Made by a program: the position numbers and the translations under genes. From the NCBI GenBank assembly GCA_001303025.1, contig LJNK01000015.1:24792-88791 (forward strand): a stretch of DNA of 64,000 nt, read 5' to 3'. Shown here in pieces: positions 55,030 through 64,000 of the stretch. A model generated the notes under the pieces. That model had not been told where the DNA came from and searched no databases. It worked only from the letters and a program-made list of their open reading frames with translations. Numbering within the stretch: position 1 is the stretch's first letter; each line of letters begins with the position of its first letter. Origin of the DNA: Deltaproteobacteria bacterium SG8_13. Its GTDB lineage: Bacteria; Desulfobacterota; Desulfobacteria; Desulfobacterales; SG8-13.

Positions 55030-56424
55030 TCATACCGCCAGCTTTTTGCGGCGATAGCGGAAGGTGTCGCGGCTCAGGCCGAGCAGTTTGGCGGCCTGGC
55101 TTTCGTTCTCGTCGGCCAGGCGAAGCGCCTGCTGAAAGTAGTGCTTTTCGATGGCTTCCATCTCGGCAGGAAAGTCGATGCCGTCGGGATCGAGGGTCGA
55201 CAGTCCAGATGCCCCCCGGGCCGGGACGGTAGCATCGCCGTCGTCGCAGATCACGTCGGCACCCAGGTCCGATGGGAGCAACTCCGGTCCGTCACCGAGC
55301 AATACCGCTTTTTCGATCAGGTTTTTCAGCTCGCGCACATTGCCGGTCCACTCGATGGTTTTCAGGGCCGCTTCGGCTTCCGGGGTTATACCCGTGAAGG
55401 TTTTGCCGAACTTGTCGGCAAATTCCAGCAGGTAGTGCTTGGCAATGGGAATGATGTCCGCCCGGCGCCGGTTAAGGGAGGGAATCTCGATTTTGATGAC
55501 CGCCAGCCGGTGAAACAGGTCCTGGCGAAACAGGCCCTCTTCGATCATATCCGGAAGGTCTTTGTTGGTAGCGGCCACGATGCGGGTTTGCGCCATCCGT
55601 TTTTTCGTGCCGCCGACCCGGTAGTATTCACCCTCTTCCAGAAACCGCAGAAGCTTGGCCTGGGCCTCCTTGCTCAGGTCGCCGACCTCGTCCAGAAAAA
55701 GGGTCCCTTCGGAAGCCTTTTCCACCAGGCCGGCCTTGCCGGCCTTGTCGGCCCCGCTAAAGGCGCCTTTTTCGTATCCGAACAGCTCGCTCTCGATCAG
55801 ATCCTTGGGAATGGCGGCACAGTTGACGCTGATCATCGGACCTTCGAAATTCGGGCTGCGGTAGTGGATGGCTTTGGCGATGAGCTCTTTGCCCGTTCCG
55901 GTTTCACCGACGATCAGCACGGAGGTGTCCGCACTTCTGGCAACTTTGAATACCACCTCCATCACGTCCTGGATGGCATCGCTTTCGCCGATGAATCCCG
56001 GCAGGTTCTCCTTGAGCACCTTTTCCTGCAGCAGCTGGATTTCCTTGCGCAGCTTGATGGTCTCCAGGGCGTTGCGTACGGTCACCAGCAATGCGTTCAT
56101 CTGCAGCGGTTTGACCACGTAATCGTGGGCACCGTATTTCATGGCCGCAACCACCGTCTCGACATCCTCGTAGGCGGTGATCATCACGACGATGATTTCC
56201 GGATACATCTCCTTGATTTTCTGCAACGCCTCGATCCCGCTCATTCCGGGCAGACCGATATCGAGCAGCACCATGTCCGGGGGCTGGTTGAGAATGGCCT
56301 GGATGGCGTCCTCGGCCGTGGGGAAGGATTCAATCTGGTAGTGCTTGCGCAGGGCAAGCGTGATACCCTCGCGGGCAACGTTTTCGTCGTCGACGACATA
56401 TACGAGAAACGACATGGCGGTCAT
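55030..56424 (-). CDS. NtrC-family sigma-54-dependent response regulator
   Basis: A 464-aa transcription activator. The receiver occupies residues 1-125 (VVDDEN; LLDIGLPGM). The AAA+ domain spans about 145-385, with Walker A GETGTGKE, a sigma-54 contact loop GAFSGA (near residue 217, the serine variant of GAFTGA), and Walker B GTLFLDEVGDL. A Fis-type helix-turn-helix ends the protein (SQAAKLLGLSRDTFRYRRKKL). The start overlaps the kinase stop by 4 nt, so the pair is translationally coupled. The sigma-54 promoter it most probably controls lies about 300 nt downstream, ahead of the response regulator and giant surface gene. Confidence 0.95.
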   Translation of the reverse strand: MTAMSFLVYVVDDENVAREGITLALRKHYQIESFPTAEDAIQAILNQPPDMVLLDIGLPGMSGIEALQKIKEMYPEIIVVMITAYEDVETVVAAMKYGAHDYVVKPLQMNALLVTVRNALETIKLRKEIQLLQEKVLKENLPGFIGESDAIQDVMEVVFKVARSADTSVLIVGETGTGKELIAKAIHYRSPNFEGPMISVNCAAIPKDLIESELFGYEKGAFSGADKAGKAGLVEKASEGTLFLDEVGDLSKEAQAKLLRFLEEGEYYRVGGTKKRMAQTRIVAATNKDLPDMIEEGLFRQDLFHRLAVIKIEIPSLNRRRADIIPIAKHYLLEFADKFGKTFTGITPEAEAALKTIEWTGNVRELKNLIEKAVLLGDGPELLPSDLGADVICDDGDATVPARGASGLSTLDPDGIDFPAEMEAIEKHYFQQALRLADENESQAAKLLGLSRDTFRYRRKKLAV

Positions 56425-57935
56425 CTGGAATCCACTCTTTTTTCAATCGGTAGCTCGATGGTAAACGTGGCCCCGCCCCATCGATTTCCCCCGACTTTGA
56501 TGTTGCCGCCATGGTCGTTGATGATGCGCTGGCAGATGGCCAGCCCGATCCCCGAGCCATCGGTTTCGGTGGTAAAAAATGGGTCGAAGATTTTTTCCCG
56601 GATTCCGGCCGGAATGCCCGAACCGGTATCGGAAACCACGAGGTAAACACCGTTGTTTTTGGAGAAAGTCCTGAGTCGAAGCACCTTGGAGTTGTCTTTG
56701 ATCTCCATGGCCTTGACGGCATTGTCGATCAGGTTCAAGATGACCTGTTCGATCAGGTGCGCATCCCCGTAACACTTGGGCAGTTTCTCCTCCAGCGAGG
56801 CCTTGATCTGGATCTCCTTTTTGCGCAGGGTAACCGCTGAGAGCTTCATGGCGTCTTCCATGGGTGCATTGGCGTTCATCAGCGCCATGGTCGGTGCGCC
56901 GGGCCGCGAGAAATCGAGCACCCTCTTGATCACCGACTCGATCCGGTTGGAGGCGACATGCATCTGCTCGACGATCTGTTTCATGACCTGCAGGTCTTCT
57001 GATCCCAGCTCCTCCAGTGAAAGCAGATCCTCCATCGTGTAAAGGTAGGAGTTGATTCCGGTCAGTGGATTTCGAATCTCGTGCGCGATACCGGCAGCCA
57101 CGCGCCCCAGGGAGATCATCTTGCTTTTTACCCGCAGGATGTGTTCGAGTTCCTTGGAGCGGGTGATGTCCATGGCGTTTACCAGGATCGCCTCTTCGCC
57201 CTGATACTGGAAAAGGCTTGCCCGGCACTGCACCCACCGAAACTCGGCATCCTTGCCCCGAGCACCGGACGGGAAAAACCGGAAGTGCGCTTCCACCGAC
57301 CCGTTATCAACGGCTACCAGCTGGTGGTAGGCTTCGATGATTTTTTCGAGATCATCCGGATGCACGTAGCTGACGAGTTTGTTCAGCGGTTTTTCCGCCA
57401 GCGTGCCGTAAAAGCGTCTCTGCTCCGGATTCTGGTAGATGATCCGGTTGTTTTGAATGATACAGATTCCGATGAGCGAGTTTTCAACCAGCTCCCGGAA
57501 ACGCTCTTCGCTTTCCCGCAGGGCGGCTTCAGACTCCCGGCGGGCCTTATCCAACCGCTTGAACTCTAAAGCGTTGCTCGTGGTCTTGTGCAGCAACTCC
57601 AGTTGAAACGGCTTTCTGAGATAATCGTAGGCGCCGCTTTTCAGGGCGCCGACCGCCGACTCGATGGTGGCATCACCGGTGATCATGATCACCGGTGTAT
57701 CGGGGGATTTTTCGATAATACCGGCCATGGTGTGGAAACCGTCCATGTCCGGCAGCCCGATGTCCAGCAGCACCAGGTCGTAGCCGTTGGCAGAAATCGC
57801 CTCCAGGGCCTGTCGCCCGCTGTGGCAAGCGTGCACGGTGTGGCCCTTGTCGGTGAGCGCGTCCACAAGCAGGTCGCGGACGATCTGTTCATCGTCGACC
57901 ACCATTATGTTGGCATGATCCACCATGCGGTGCAT
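56421..57935 (-). CDS. Hybrid sensor kinase: receiver-PAS-HisKA-HATPase
   Basis: A 504-aa soluble kinase with no membrane segment. It has an N-terminal receiver (residues 8-125; VVDDEQ; LLDIGLPDM), a coiled coil, one PAS domain (about 150-270, including ENSLIGICIIQ), HisKA with H285 in GIAHEIRNP, and a HATPase with DTGSGIP and GSGIGLAI. It is the likely cognate kinase of the NtrC-type regulator encoded downstream. The N-terminal receiver suggests that it is itself phosphorylated by another kinase, so the locus may form a cascade. The signal sensed by the PAS domain is not predictable from the sequence. Confidence 0.93.
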   Translation of the reverse strand: MHRMVDHANIMVVDDEQIVRDLLVDALTDKGHTVHACHSGRQALEAISANGYDLVLLDIGLPDMDGFHTMAGIIEKSPDTPVIMITGDATIESAVGALKSGAYDYLRKPFQLELLHKTTSNALEFKRLDKARRESEAALRESEERFRELVENSLIGICIIQNNRIIYQNPEQRRFYGTLAEKPLNKLVSYVHPDDLEKIIEAYHQLVAVDNGSVEAHFRFFPSGARGKDAEFRWVQCRASLFQYQGEEAILVNAMDITRSKELEHILRVKSKMISLGRVAAGIAHEIRNPLTGINSYLYTMEDLLSLEELGSEDLQVMKQIVEQMHVASNRIESVIKRVLDFSRPGAPTMALMNANAPMEDAMKLSAVTLRKKEIQIKASLEEKLPKCYGDAHLIEQVILNLIDNAVKAMEIKDNSKVLRLRTFSKNNGVYLVVSDTGSGIPAGIREKIFDPFFTTETDGSGIGLAICQRIINDHGGNIKVGGNRWGGATFTIELPIEKRVDSR

Positions 57936-58001
57936 TCCGGATTCGATGATTTCACTGGAGGTTGGGGAGCGGCAGATCCCTCCGGTAGTTACGAGACCTT
58001 T

Positions 58002-58030
58002 ATTTTAGTAAAAATTTCAAGATTAATCAA
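58002..58030 (-). promoter_or_regulatory. Sigma-70-type promoter of the sensor kinase-activator pair
   Basis: On the minus strand TTGATT (58025-58030) is separated by exactly 17 nt from TAAAAT (58002-58007) in an AT-rich stretch. It lies about 70 nt upstream of the kinase start. This implies that the regulatory pair is made under ordinary housekeeping control. Confidence 0.5.
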
Positions 58031-58042
58031 GATCTTATCTTG
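58028..58042. promoter_or_regulatory. Palindromic operator candidate overlapping the -35 region
   Basis: A perfect CAAGAT-CTT-ATCTTG inverted repeat overlaps the -35 element of the kinase promoter and the -35 of the divergent candidate promoter. A regulator bound here could control both directions. The binding protein is unknown. Confidence 0.4.
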
Positions 58043-58068
58043 CAAATCCGACCGGCCAGCCCTATATA
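58040..58068 (+). promoter_or_regulatory. Candidate divergent promoter for the plus-strand genes
   Basis: TTGCAA (58040-58045) and TATATA (58063-58068) are 17 nt apart on the plus strand. The -10 lies inside a 12-bp palindrome CCCTATATAGGG. It would drive the gene starting at 58184. Both hexamers have two mismatches, so this is tentative. Confidence 0.3.
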
Positions 58069-58183
58069 GGGGTTGTGATCTTCAACGACCCGCCGCTTGG
58101 CCGATCTGATGGATACCATTCGGCATCCGGTTTCACATTCGCGGGGGGCCGACTACATCCATCACAAACAGGGGGCAGCGAAC

Positions 58184-58507
58184 ATGAGTACCATCATCGA
58201 ACTGACCATATTTCCCACCGACAAGGGTGACAGCGTCAGTCCCTATGTCGCCAGGGCGCTGAAGGTGATCCAAAACAGCGGGCTGCCTTACGAGCTCAAC
58301 CCCATGGGCACCTGCGTTGAAGGGGAGTGGGATGCGCTGATGTCCGTAGTTCACCGCTGTTTCGAGGAGTTGCGAGAAGACTGCGATCGCATCTACCTCA
58401 TGATGAAAGCCGACTACCGCAAACATCGCGCCAGTGGGCTTCGTGGAAAGGTGATCTCCGTACAGACCCGGCTTGCGGCCGTAGAGCCTCCCGATGAAAC
58501 CGCCTGA
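58184..58507 (+). CDS. MTH1187 family thiamine-binding protein
   Basis: A 107-aa protein with the ferredoxin-like fold of the MTH1187/YkoF group. It starts with a beta-strand rich in Ile/Leu, then PTDKGDSVSPYVARALKVI, and includes the hallmark YELNPMGTCVEGEW and a late helix with RIYLMMKADYR. The ATG at 58184 is preferred over the open frame back to 58097 because homologues begin at this point. Members bind thiamine or related ligands and are usually cytosolic; the physiological role is unclear. It is the first plus-strand gene after the divergent regulatory region. Confidence 0.88.
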   Translation: MSTIIELTIFPTDKGDSVSPYVARALKVIQNSGLPYELNPMGTCVEGEWDALMSVVHRCFEELREDCDRIYLMMKADYRKHRASGLRGKVISVQTRLAAVEPPDETA

Positions 58508-58647
58508 GCCGGCGCTGCCTGGACCCGCAAACCGCCTGGGTCTGCTTCAATCGAATCCAGCGGTGCCTGGTTGGAGGCCGGCCGACAAACGAACCACTGG
58601 CAGTTGCTGACGGCCGCCCGCAGGAGCCCTTCCCCTGGAGGTTGAGG

Positions 58648-59127
58648 ATGACGGCGATCCGAAAAAAAACCATCGAAGGACTGCAAGCCGGCGACCGCTT
58701 TTCGGTCACACGCACTTTTTGCCGGGAAGATGTCACACTTTTTGCCGATATCTCCCGGGATTACAACCCGGTCCATTTCGAGCGGCGCTGGACGAAAATC
58801 AAAGGATTCAAAGACACCATCTGCCACGGCCTGCTGGTGGCCGGTATGGTAACGGAAATCGGCGGCCAGATCGGCTGGCTGGCAGCCGGAATGGACTTTC
58901 GATTCAAGCAGCCGGTCTATCTCGGAGATACGATCACCTGCGCTTTTACCATCACGGATATCGATGATCAGGGGCGCGCCAGGGCCGAAGCTGTTTTCCG
59001 AAACCAGGACGATGACGTTGTTCTGCGCGCGGTCATCACCGGCATCGTTCCCGGACGTGCGGAAAAAGAGGTACTCCAGCAGATGGTGGCCGAAGGAGAC
59101 CCGACCAATAAACTGTCTGGAACATAG
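58648..59127 (+). CDS. MaoC-like (R)-specific enoyl-CoA hydratase
   Basis: A hot-dog-fold protein of about 159 aa with the hydratase-2 signature: an aspartate-histidine pair in ISRDYNPVHF and the helix with CHGLLVAGMVT. The start at ATG 58648 follows TGGAGG by 6 nt; a TTG two codons upstream is the alternative. It should hydrate trans-2-enoyl-CoA to (R)-3-hydroxyacyl-CoA, in fatty acid or polyhydroxyalkanoate metabolism. No PHA synthase gene is present nearby. It is 140 nt after the thiamine-binding gene and 9 nt before the gamma-glutamyltransferase gene. Confidence 0.88.
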   Translation: MTAIRKKTIEGLQAGDRFSVTRTFCREDVTLFADISRDYNPVHFERRWTKIKGFKDTICHGLLVAGMVTEIGGQIGWLAAGMDFRFKQPVYLGDTITCAFTITDIDDQGRARAEAVFRNQDDDVVLRAVITGIVPGRAEKEVLQQMVAEGDPTNKLSGT

Positions 59128-59136
59128 GTTGCCGAA

Positions 59137-60738
59137 TTGACCGAACCTGAACATTTATCGTTTTCCGCAGCATTTCCCTATCCGAGCCGTCGCATACCGG
59201 TGTTTGCCGAAAACGTGGTGGCCACCTCCCAACCACTGGCCTCCCAGGCAGGAATCGAGATGCTTAGAAGCGGCGGCAACGCGGTGGATGCCGCCCTGGC
59301 GGCAGCCATCGCGCTGACCGTGGTGGAACCGACCGGAAACGGAATCGGAAGCGATGCGTTTGCCCTGATATGGGACGGCCGAAGACTTCACGGGCTGAAC
59401 GGATCCGGCAAATCGCCGGCCGGCTGGTCGCAGCGGCACTTCCGCAACTATCGCGAGATGCCGCTGACCGGCTGGGATTCCGTAACGGTCCCCGGAGCGG
59501 TGGACGCCTGGCGCGAACTTTCCCGTCGATTCGGCAAACTGGAGTTTGCGGCACTGTTTGAGCCGGCGATCCGCTATGCTGCAGAGGGTTTTGCGGTCAC
59601 CCCGACAGTCGCTTCCCTGTGGTCGGAAGCCCGGAAAATTTATCGCCACCTGCCGGAGTTTGCCAAAGCCTTTCTGCCGGGGGGCAAATCCCCGGTCGCC
59701 GGCGATCGATTCGCCTGCCCCGGCCAGGCCGATACCCTGAAGCAGATCGCTGAAACAAAGGGCCGGGCATTTTATCAAGGAGAAATCGCCGGAAAAATTG
59801 CCGCCTGTGCAGCCGAAGGCGGCGGGTTGCTGACCGTCGAAGACCTTGCTGCCCATCGCAGCGAATGGGTCGATCCCATCCACATCCCCTACCGGGGAAT
59901 CGATCTGCACGAGCTTCCTCCCAACGGCCAGGGGCTGGCGGCCCTGATCGCCTTGGGACTGATGAGGCACCACGACATCGGAAGCTGCCCGCCGGATTCG
60001 GTCGACAGCGTCCACCTGCAGGTCGAAGCCATGAAGATCGCCTTTGCCGAAGCCTGGCGCAAGGTGTCAGATCCGGCCACGATGAGAGTCGATCCGCTGG
60101 CGCTTTTAGATGACGGTTTTCTGCAGAAGCGGGCGGCGGAAATCCGCATGGACCGGGCCGGCCGCCCTGCGGCCACCGCACCGAGGGAAAGCGGTACGGT
60201 ATACTTGACCGCCGCCGACCAGCACGGCATGATGGTCTCCTACATCCAATCCAACTACATGGGGTTCGGCTCCGGCATCGTGGTGCCAGGCACCGGAATC
60301 AGCCTTCAGAACCGGGGAGCCGGTTTTTCCCTGGAAAAGGGGCATCCGAACCGGGTGGCCGGGGCAAAGAGACCGTATCACACCATCATTCCGGCAATTG
60401 TCACCCGCAGGGGTCAGCCGGTATTGAGCTTCGGTGTGATGGGCGGCATTATGCAGCCCCAGGGTCACGTGCAGGTGGCCGTGCGGATTTTCGACCACGG
60501 TTTCAATCCACAGGCAGCCTCCGATGCACCGCGCTGGTGTCTGACCGAAGATTTTCAGCTGGCCATGGAGCCGGGATTTGACCCGCACGTGGCAGACGGG
60601 CTGCGGGATCGCGGCCACCGGATAGTCGTCGATCCCGCACCGAAGACCTTCGGCGGTGCCCAGCTGATTGCACGGCTGAAAGACGGGTACTGTGCCGCAT
60701 CGGATCACCGCAAGGACGGATCGGCGGTAGGGTTCTGA
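59137..60738 (+). CDS. ggt: Gamma-glutamyltransferase family Ntn-hydrolase
   Basis: A 533-aa member of the gamma-glutamyltranspeptidase family. The N-terminal region has GGNAVDAALAAAIALTVVEP, and the autocleavage nucleophile is T354 in ESGTVYLTAAD. Downstream are the substrate-binding segments GFGSGIVVPGTGISLQNRG and SFGVMGGIMQPQGHVQV. No signal peptide is visible, so this may be a cytosolic homologue. The enzyme might act on glutathione, other gamma-glutamyl compounds or acyl-amines (family knowledge). The start codon is TTG at 59137, 9 nt after the previous stop, so coupling to the hydratase gene is likely. Confidence 0.9.
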   Translation: MTEPEHLSFSAAFPYPSRRIPVFAENVVATSQPLASQAGIEMLRSGGNAVDAALAAAIALTVVEPTGNGIGSDAFALIWDGRRLHGLNGSGKSPAGWSQRHFRNYREMPLTGWDSVTVPGAVDAWRELSRRFGKLEFAALFEPAIRYAAEGFAVTPTVASLWSEARKIYRHLPEFAKAFLPGGKSPVAGDRFACPGQADTLKQIAETKGRAFYQGEIAGKIAACAAEGGGLLTVEDLAAHRSEWVDPIHIPYRGIDLHELPPNGQGLAALIALGLMRHHDIGSCPPDSVDSVHLQVEAMKIAFAEAWRKVSDPATMRVDPLALLDDGFLQKRAAEIRMDRAGRPAATAPRESGTVYLTAADQHGMMVSYIQSNYMGFGSGIVVPGTGISLQNRGAGFSLEKGHPNRVAGAKRPYHTIIPAIVTRRGQPVLSFGVMGGIMQPQGHVQVAVRIFDHGFNPQAASDAPRWCLTEDFQLAMEPGFDPHVADGLRDRGHRIVVDPAPKTFGGAQLIARLKDGYCAASDHRKDGSAVGF

Positions 60739-60786
60739 TCCGCACCTGTCCTGAACATTTTACAAGCAACTTGGAGGTTCGGAAAC

Positions 60787-61164
60787 ATGTCAGGCAATAA
60801 AATCATCATTGCGGCAGCAGACATCACCCTGGAAGCCGAACTGAACGGTTCGGAAACCGCAAAACAGATTTTCGACATTCTTCCGGTGGAAGGCCGGGCG
60901 AGCGTGTGGGGAGAAGAGATTTATTTCGAAATCCCGCTGCAGCTTGCAGCTGAAAGCGATGCCCGCGCGGAAGTAAACGTCGGTGAGCTGGGCTACTGGC
61001 CGACCGGTTCGGCCTTTTGCATTTTCTTCGGCCCGACGCCGGTGAGCACCGGCGACAAGCCGCAGGCCTACAGCCCCGTGAATGTGTTCGGCCAGGTGGT
61101 CGGTGATGCGAAGCAACTGTTGGCAGTTGCAGACCAGACGGTTGTTCGGGTGATGCCGGCCTGA
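60787..61164 (+). CDS. Cyclophilin-like fold protein
   Basis: A 125-aa all-beta protein resembling the TM1367/DUF369 cyclophilin-like group. It has an N-terminal beta-hairpin, AKQIFDILPVEGRASVWGEEIYFEIP, and later GELGYWPTGSAFCIFFGPTP, which is the usual core of this family. The ribosome site TTGGAGG precedes the ATG. The catalytic activity of the group is not established; prolyl isomerase residues are not apparent. Its stop overlaps the next start by 4 nt. Confidence 0.82.
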   Translation: MSGNKIIIAAADITLEAELNGSETAKQIFDILPVEGRASVWGEEIYFEIPLQLAAESDARAEVNVGELGYWPTGSAFCIFFGPTPVSTGDKPQAYSPVNVFGQVVGDAKQLLAVADQTVVRVMPA

Positions 61165-61772
61165 TGAAAAAACGCCAGCAGATCAACTACGCCATAGGCA
61201 CCACAGGGCTTCATCTGCGCTGGTTGCCGCTGACCCCGGAGCGCTGGTCAGATTTCGAGAAGCTTTTCGGGGAAAGGGGCGCCTGTGGAGGATGCTGGTG
61301 CATGCTCTGGCGGCTGAAACGGTCGGATTTCGAACGACAAAAAGGGGAAGGCAACCGCCGGGCCATGAAATCGATCGTCGCTTCCGGGCCGGCACCCGGT
61401 ATTCTTGGCTTCATCGATCAGCAGCCGGTTGCGTGGTGCTCGGTGGCACCACGGGAAACGTTTTCCGCTCTCCAGCGGTCGCGCATACTGGAAAAAGTGG
61501 ACGACCAGCCGGTGTGGTCCATATCGTGCTTCTTTGTACGCAAAGACCACCGCGGAAAGGGCGTTAGCACCTGCATGGCCGCCGCGGCTGTCGAGTTCGT
61601 GAGAGCAAGCGGCGGCAGTCTGGTGGAAGCGTATCCGGTGGAGCCGAAAAAAGGCCGTACCGCCCCGGCTTTTGCCTGGACGGGGCTGGCCTCGGCATTC
61701 AGAAAAGCCGGTTTTACCGAGTGTGCCCGTCGCTCGGAAACCCGGCCGGTCATGCGCCGCCGCATCACCTGA
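61164..61772 (+). CDS. GNAT family N-acetyltransferase
   Basis: A 202-aa protein with an N-terminal cysteine-rich segment (CGGCWCMLW) that is typical of one GNAT subgroup. The acetyl-CoA binding core follows, with SISCFFVRKDHRGKGVSTCMAAAAVEF (signature R-x-x-G-x-G region at about residues 132-140). The start overlaps the preceding stop (ATGA), so the two form a translational pair. The substrate is not predictable. A 118-nt gap separates it from sdhA. Confidence 0.85.
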   Translation: MKKRQQINYAIGTTGLHLRWLPLTPERWSDFEKLFGERGACGGCWCMLWRLKRSDFERQKGEGNRRAMKSIVASGPAPGILGFIDQQPVAWCSVAPRETFSALQRSRILEKVDDQPVWSISCFFVRKDHRGKGVSTCMAAAAVEFVRASGGSLVEAYPVEPKKGRTAPAFAWTGLASAFRKAGFTECARRSETRPVMRRRIT

Positions 61773-61889
61773 AATTTTTCTTTACATGACCCGGCGCTGC
61801 CGGTAGGTAGGAGGCAGAGAACCAGAAGTACTGCCGCGCGGCTGCTTTCGGCTGTAAAACCAACCCGTTCAACGGATGGAGAATATCTC

Positions 61890-63617
<1,728 letters not shown>

Positions 63618-63618
63618 G

Positions 63619-64000
63619 ATGAAATGCCATTTCACCGTGTTTCGCTTCGATCCGGCAGTCGACGAAAGTCCCCGCTACCAGCAGTACACCATCGATGCCG
63701 AACCGACTGACAAGATCCTCGACTGCCTCAATAAAATCCGGTGGGAACAGGACCCGACTCTCGCTTTCCGGGCATCCTGTTCGCACGGAATCTGCGGATC
63801 CGACGCCCTGACAATCAACGGTCATGTCGGGCTGGCCTGCCAGAAACTGATCCGGGATTACAAAACAGCCAACAACTTTGTCATCGAACCCCTGCCGTTG
63901 TTCAAGGTCATCAGGGACCTGGTCGTCGACATGGATCCGTTTTTGGAAAAACACCGCACCGTTAAACCTTACCTGATCAACGACGAGCCGCCGCCGGAGA
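63619..64000 (+). CDS. sdhB: Succinate dehydrogenase iron-sulfur subunit, N-terminal part (cut by window edge)
   Basis: The first 127 codons are visible. The ATG is one base after the sdhA stop, with an AGGAGAGG ribosome site. The N-terminal [2Fe-2S] domain is present: CSHGICGSD followed by GLAC. The third ligand position is an aspartate instead of cysteine, as in E. coli SdhB. The C-terminal [4Fe-4S]/[3Fe-4S] part lies beyond the edge. It passes electrons from SdhA to the membrane quinone site. Confidence 0.9.
   Translation, partial: MKCHFTVFRFDPAVDESPRYQQYTIDAEPTDKILDCLNKIRWEQDPTLAFRASCSHGICGSDALTINGHVGLACQKLIRDYKTANNFVIEPLPLFKVIRDLVVDMDPFLEKHRTVKPYLINDEPPPE

Overview
This is a chromosomal window from a Gram-negative, moderately GC-rich bacterium. 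Outer-membrane barrel, OmpA-like, FecR and cbb3-oxidase proteins show the diderm envelope. The density of hybrid response regulators (receiver-DUF4388-GAF, receiver-GGDEF, receiver-PAS-kinase), NtrC-type sigma-54 activators and an alternative complex III suggests a member of Desulfobacterota (former Deltaproteobacteria); this assignment is inference. No rRNA, tRNA, CRISPR array or transposase was seen.

Left part (1-5.9 kb, minus strand): a stationary-phase/stress kinase cluster, prkA (yeaG) - yeaH - spoVR, followed by the start of a second PrkA-like kinase that runs off the left edge. Next (6.0-19.0 kb, minus strand) is a long respiratory operon that interleaves alternative complex III (actB, actC, actD, actF, actA-like and an ActE-like cytochrome) with a cbb3-type oxygen reductase (ccoN, a ccoO-cytochrome c fusion, ccoS-like, a FixP_N-like stub) and ends in a CcoI-type copper P-ATPase. 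Read as a unit, it encodes menaquinol oxidation, cytochrome c transfer, O2 reduction and oxidase copper assembly. A solitary M1 aminopeptidase (19.6-22.1 kb) with its own terminator follows.

The centre (22.2-57.9 kb, minus strand) is dominated by a 24.6-kb stretch of coding sequence for one giant surface protein of about 8,190 residues. It now lies in three reading frames because of two frame breaks near 41.66 kb and 36.39 kb. From the N-terminus it has a signal peptide, DUF2341/LamG domains, five large repeated modules (SdrD-B-like domain, a Cys-paired region, a GSLRQFI-NANA motif, right-handed beta-helix, Ig-like tail), DUF11 repeats, three repeats of about 118 aa, Calx-beta and invasin-like domains, an OmpA-like peptidoglycan-binding domain and a C-terminal outer-membrane barrel. 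A short response regulator precedes it, behind a near-perfect sigma-54 promoter (54711-54726). Directly upstream of that lie an NtrC-type activator and its sensor kinase. Downstream are a FecR-domain membrane protein, a transmembrane histidine kinase with a zinc-ribbon tail, a receiver-HisKA protein lacking an ATPase domain, a receiver-GGDEF diguanylate cyclase and a receiver-DUF4388-GAF protein. I propose that this is one locus: a regulated giant adhesin plus envelope-sensing and c-di-GMP circuitry.

Right part (58.2-64.0 kb, plus strand): small metabolic genes (MTH1187-type thiamine-binding protein, MaoC-like hydratase, gamma-glutamyltransferase, cyclophilin-like protein, GNAT acetyltransferase) and then sdhA and a truncated sdhB.
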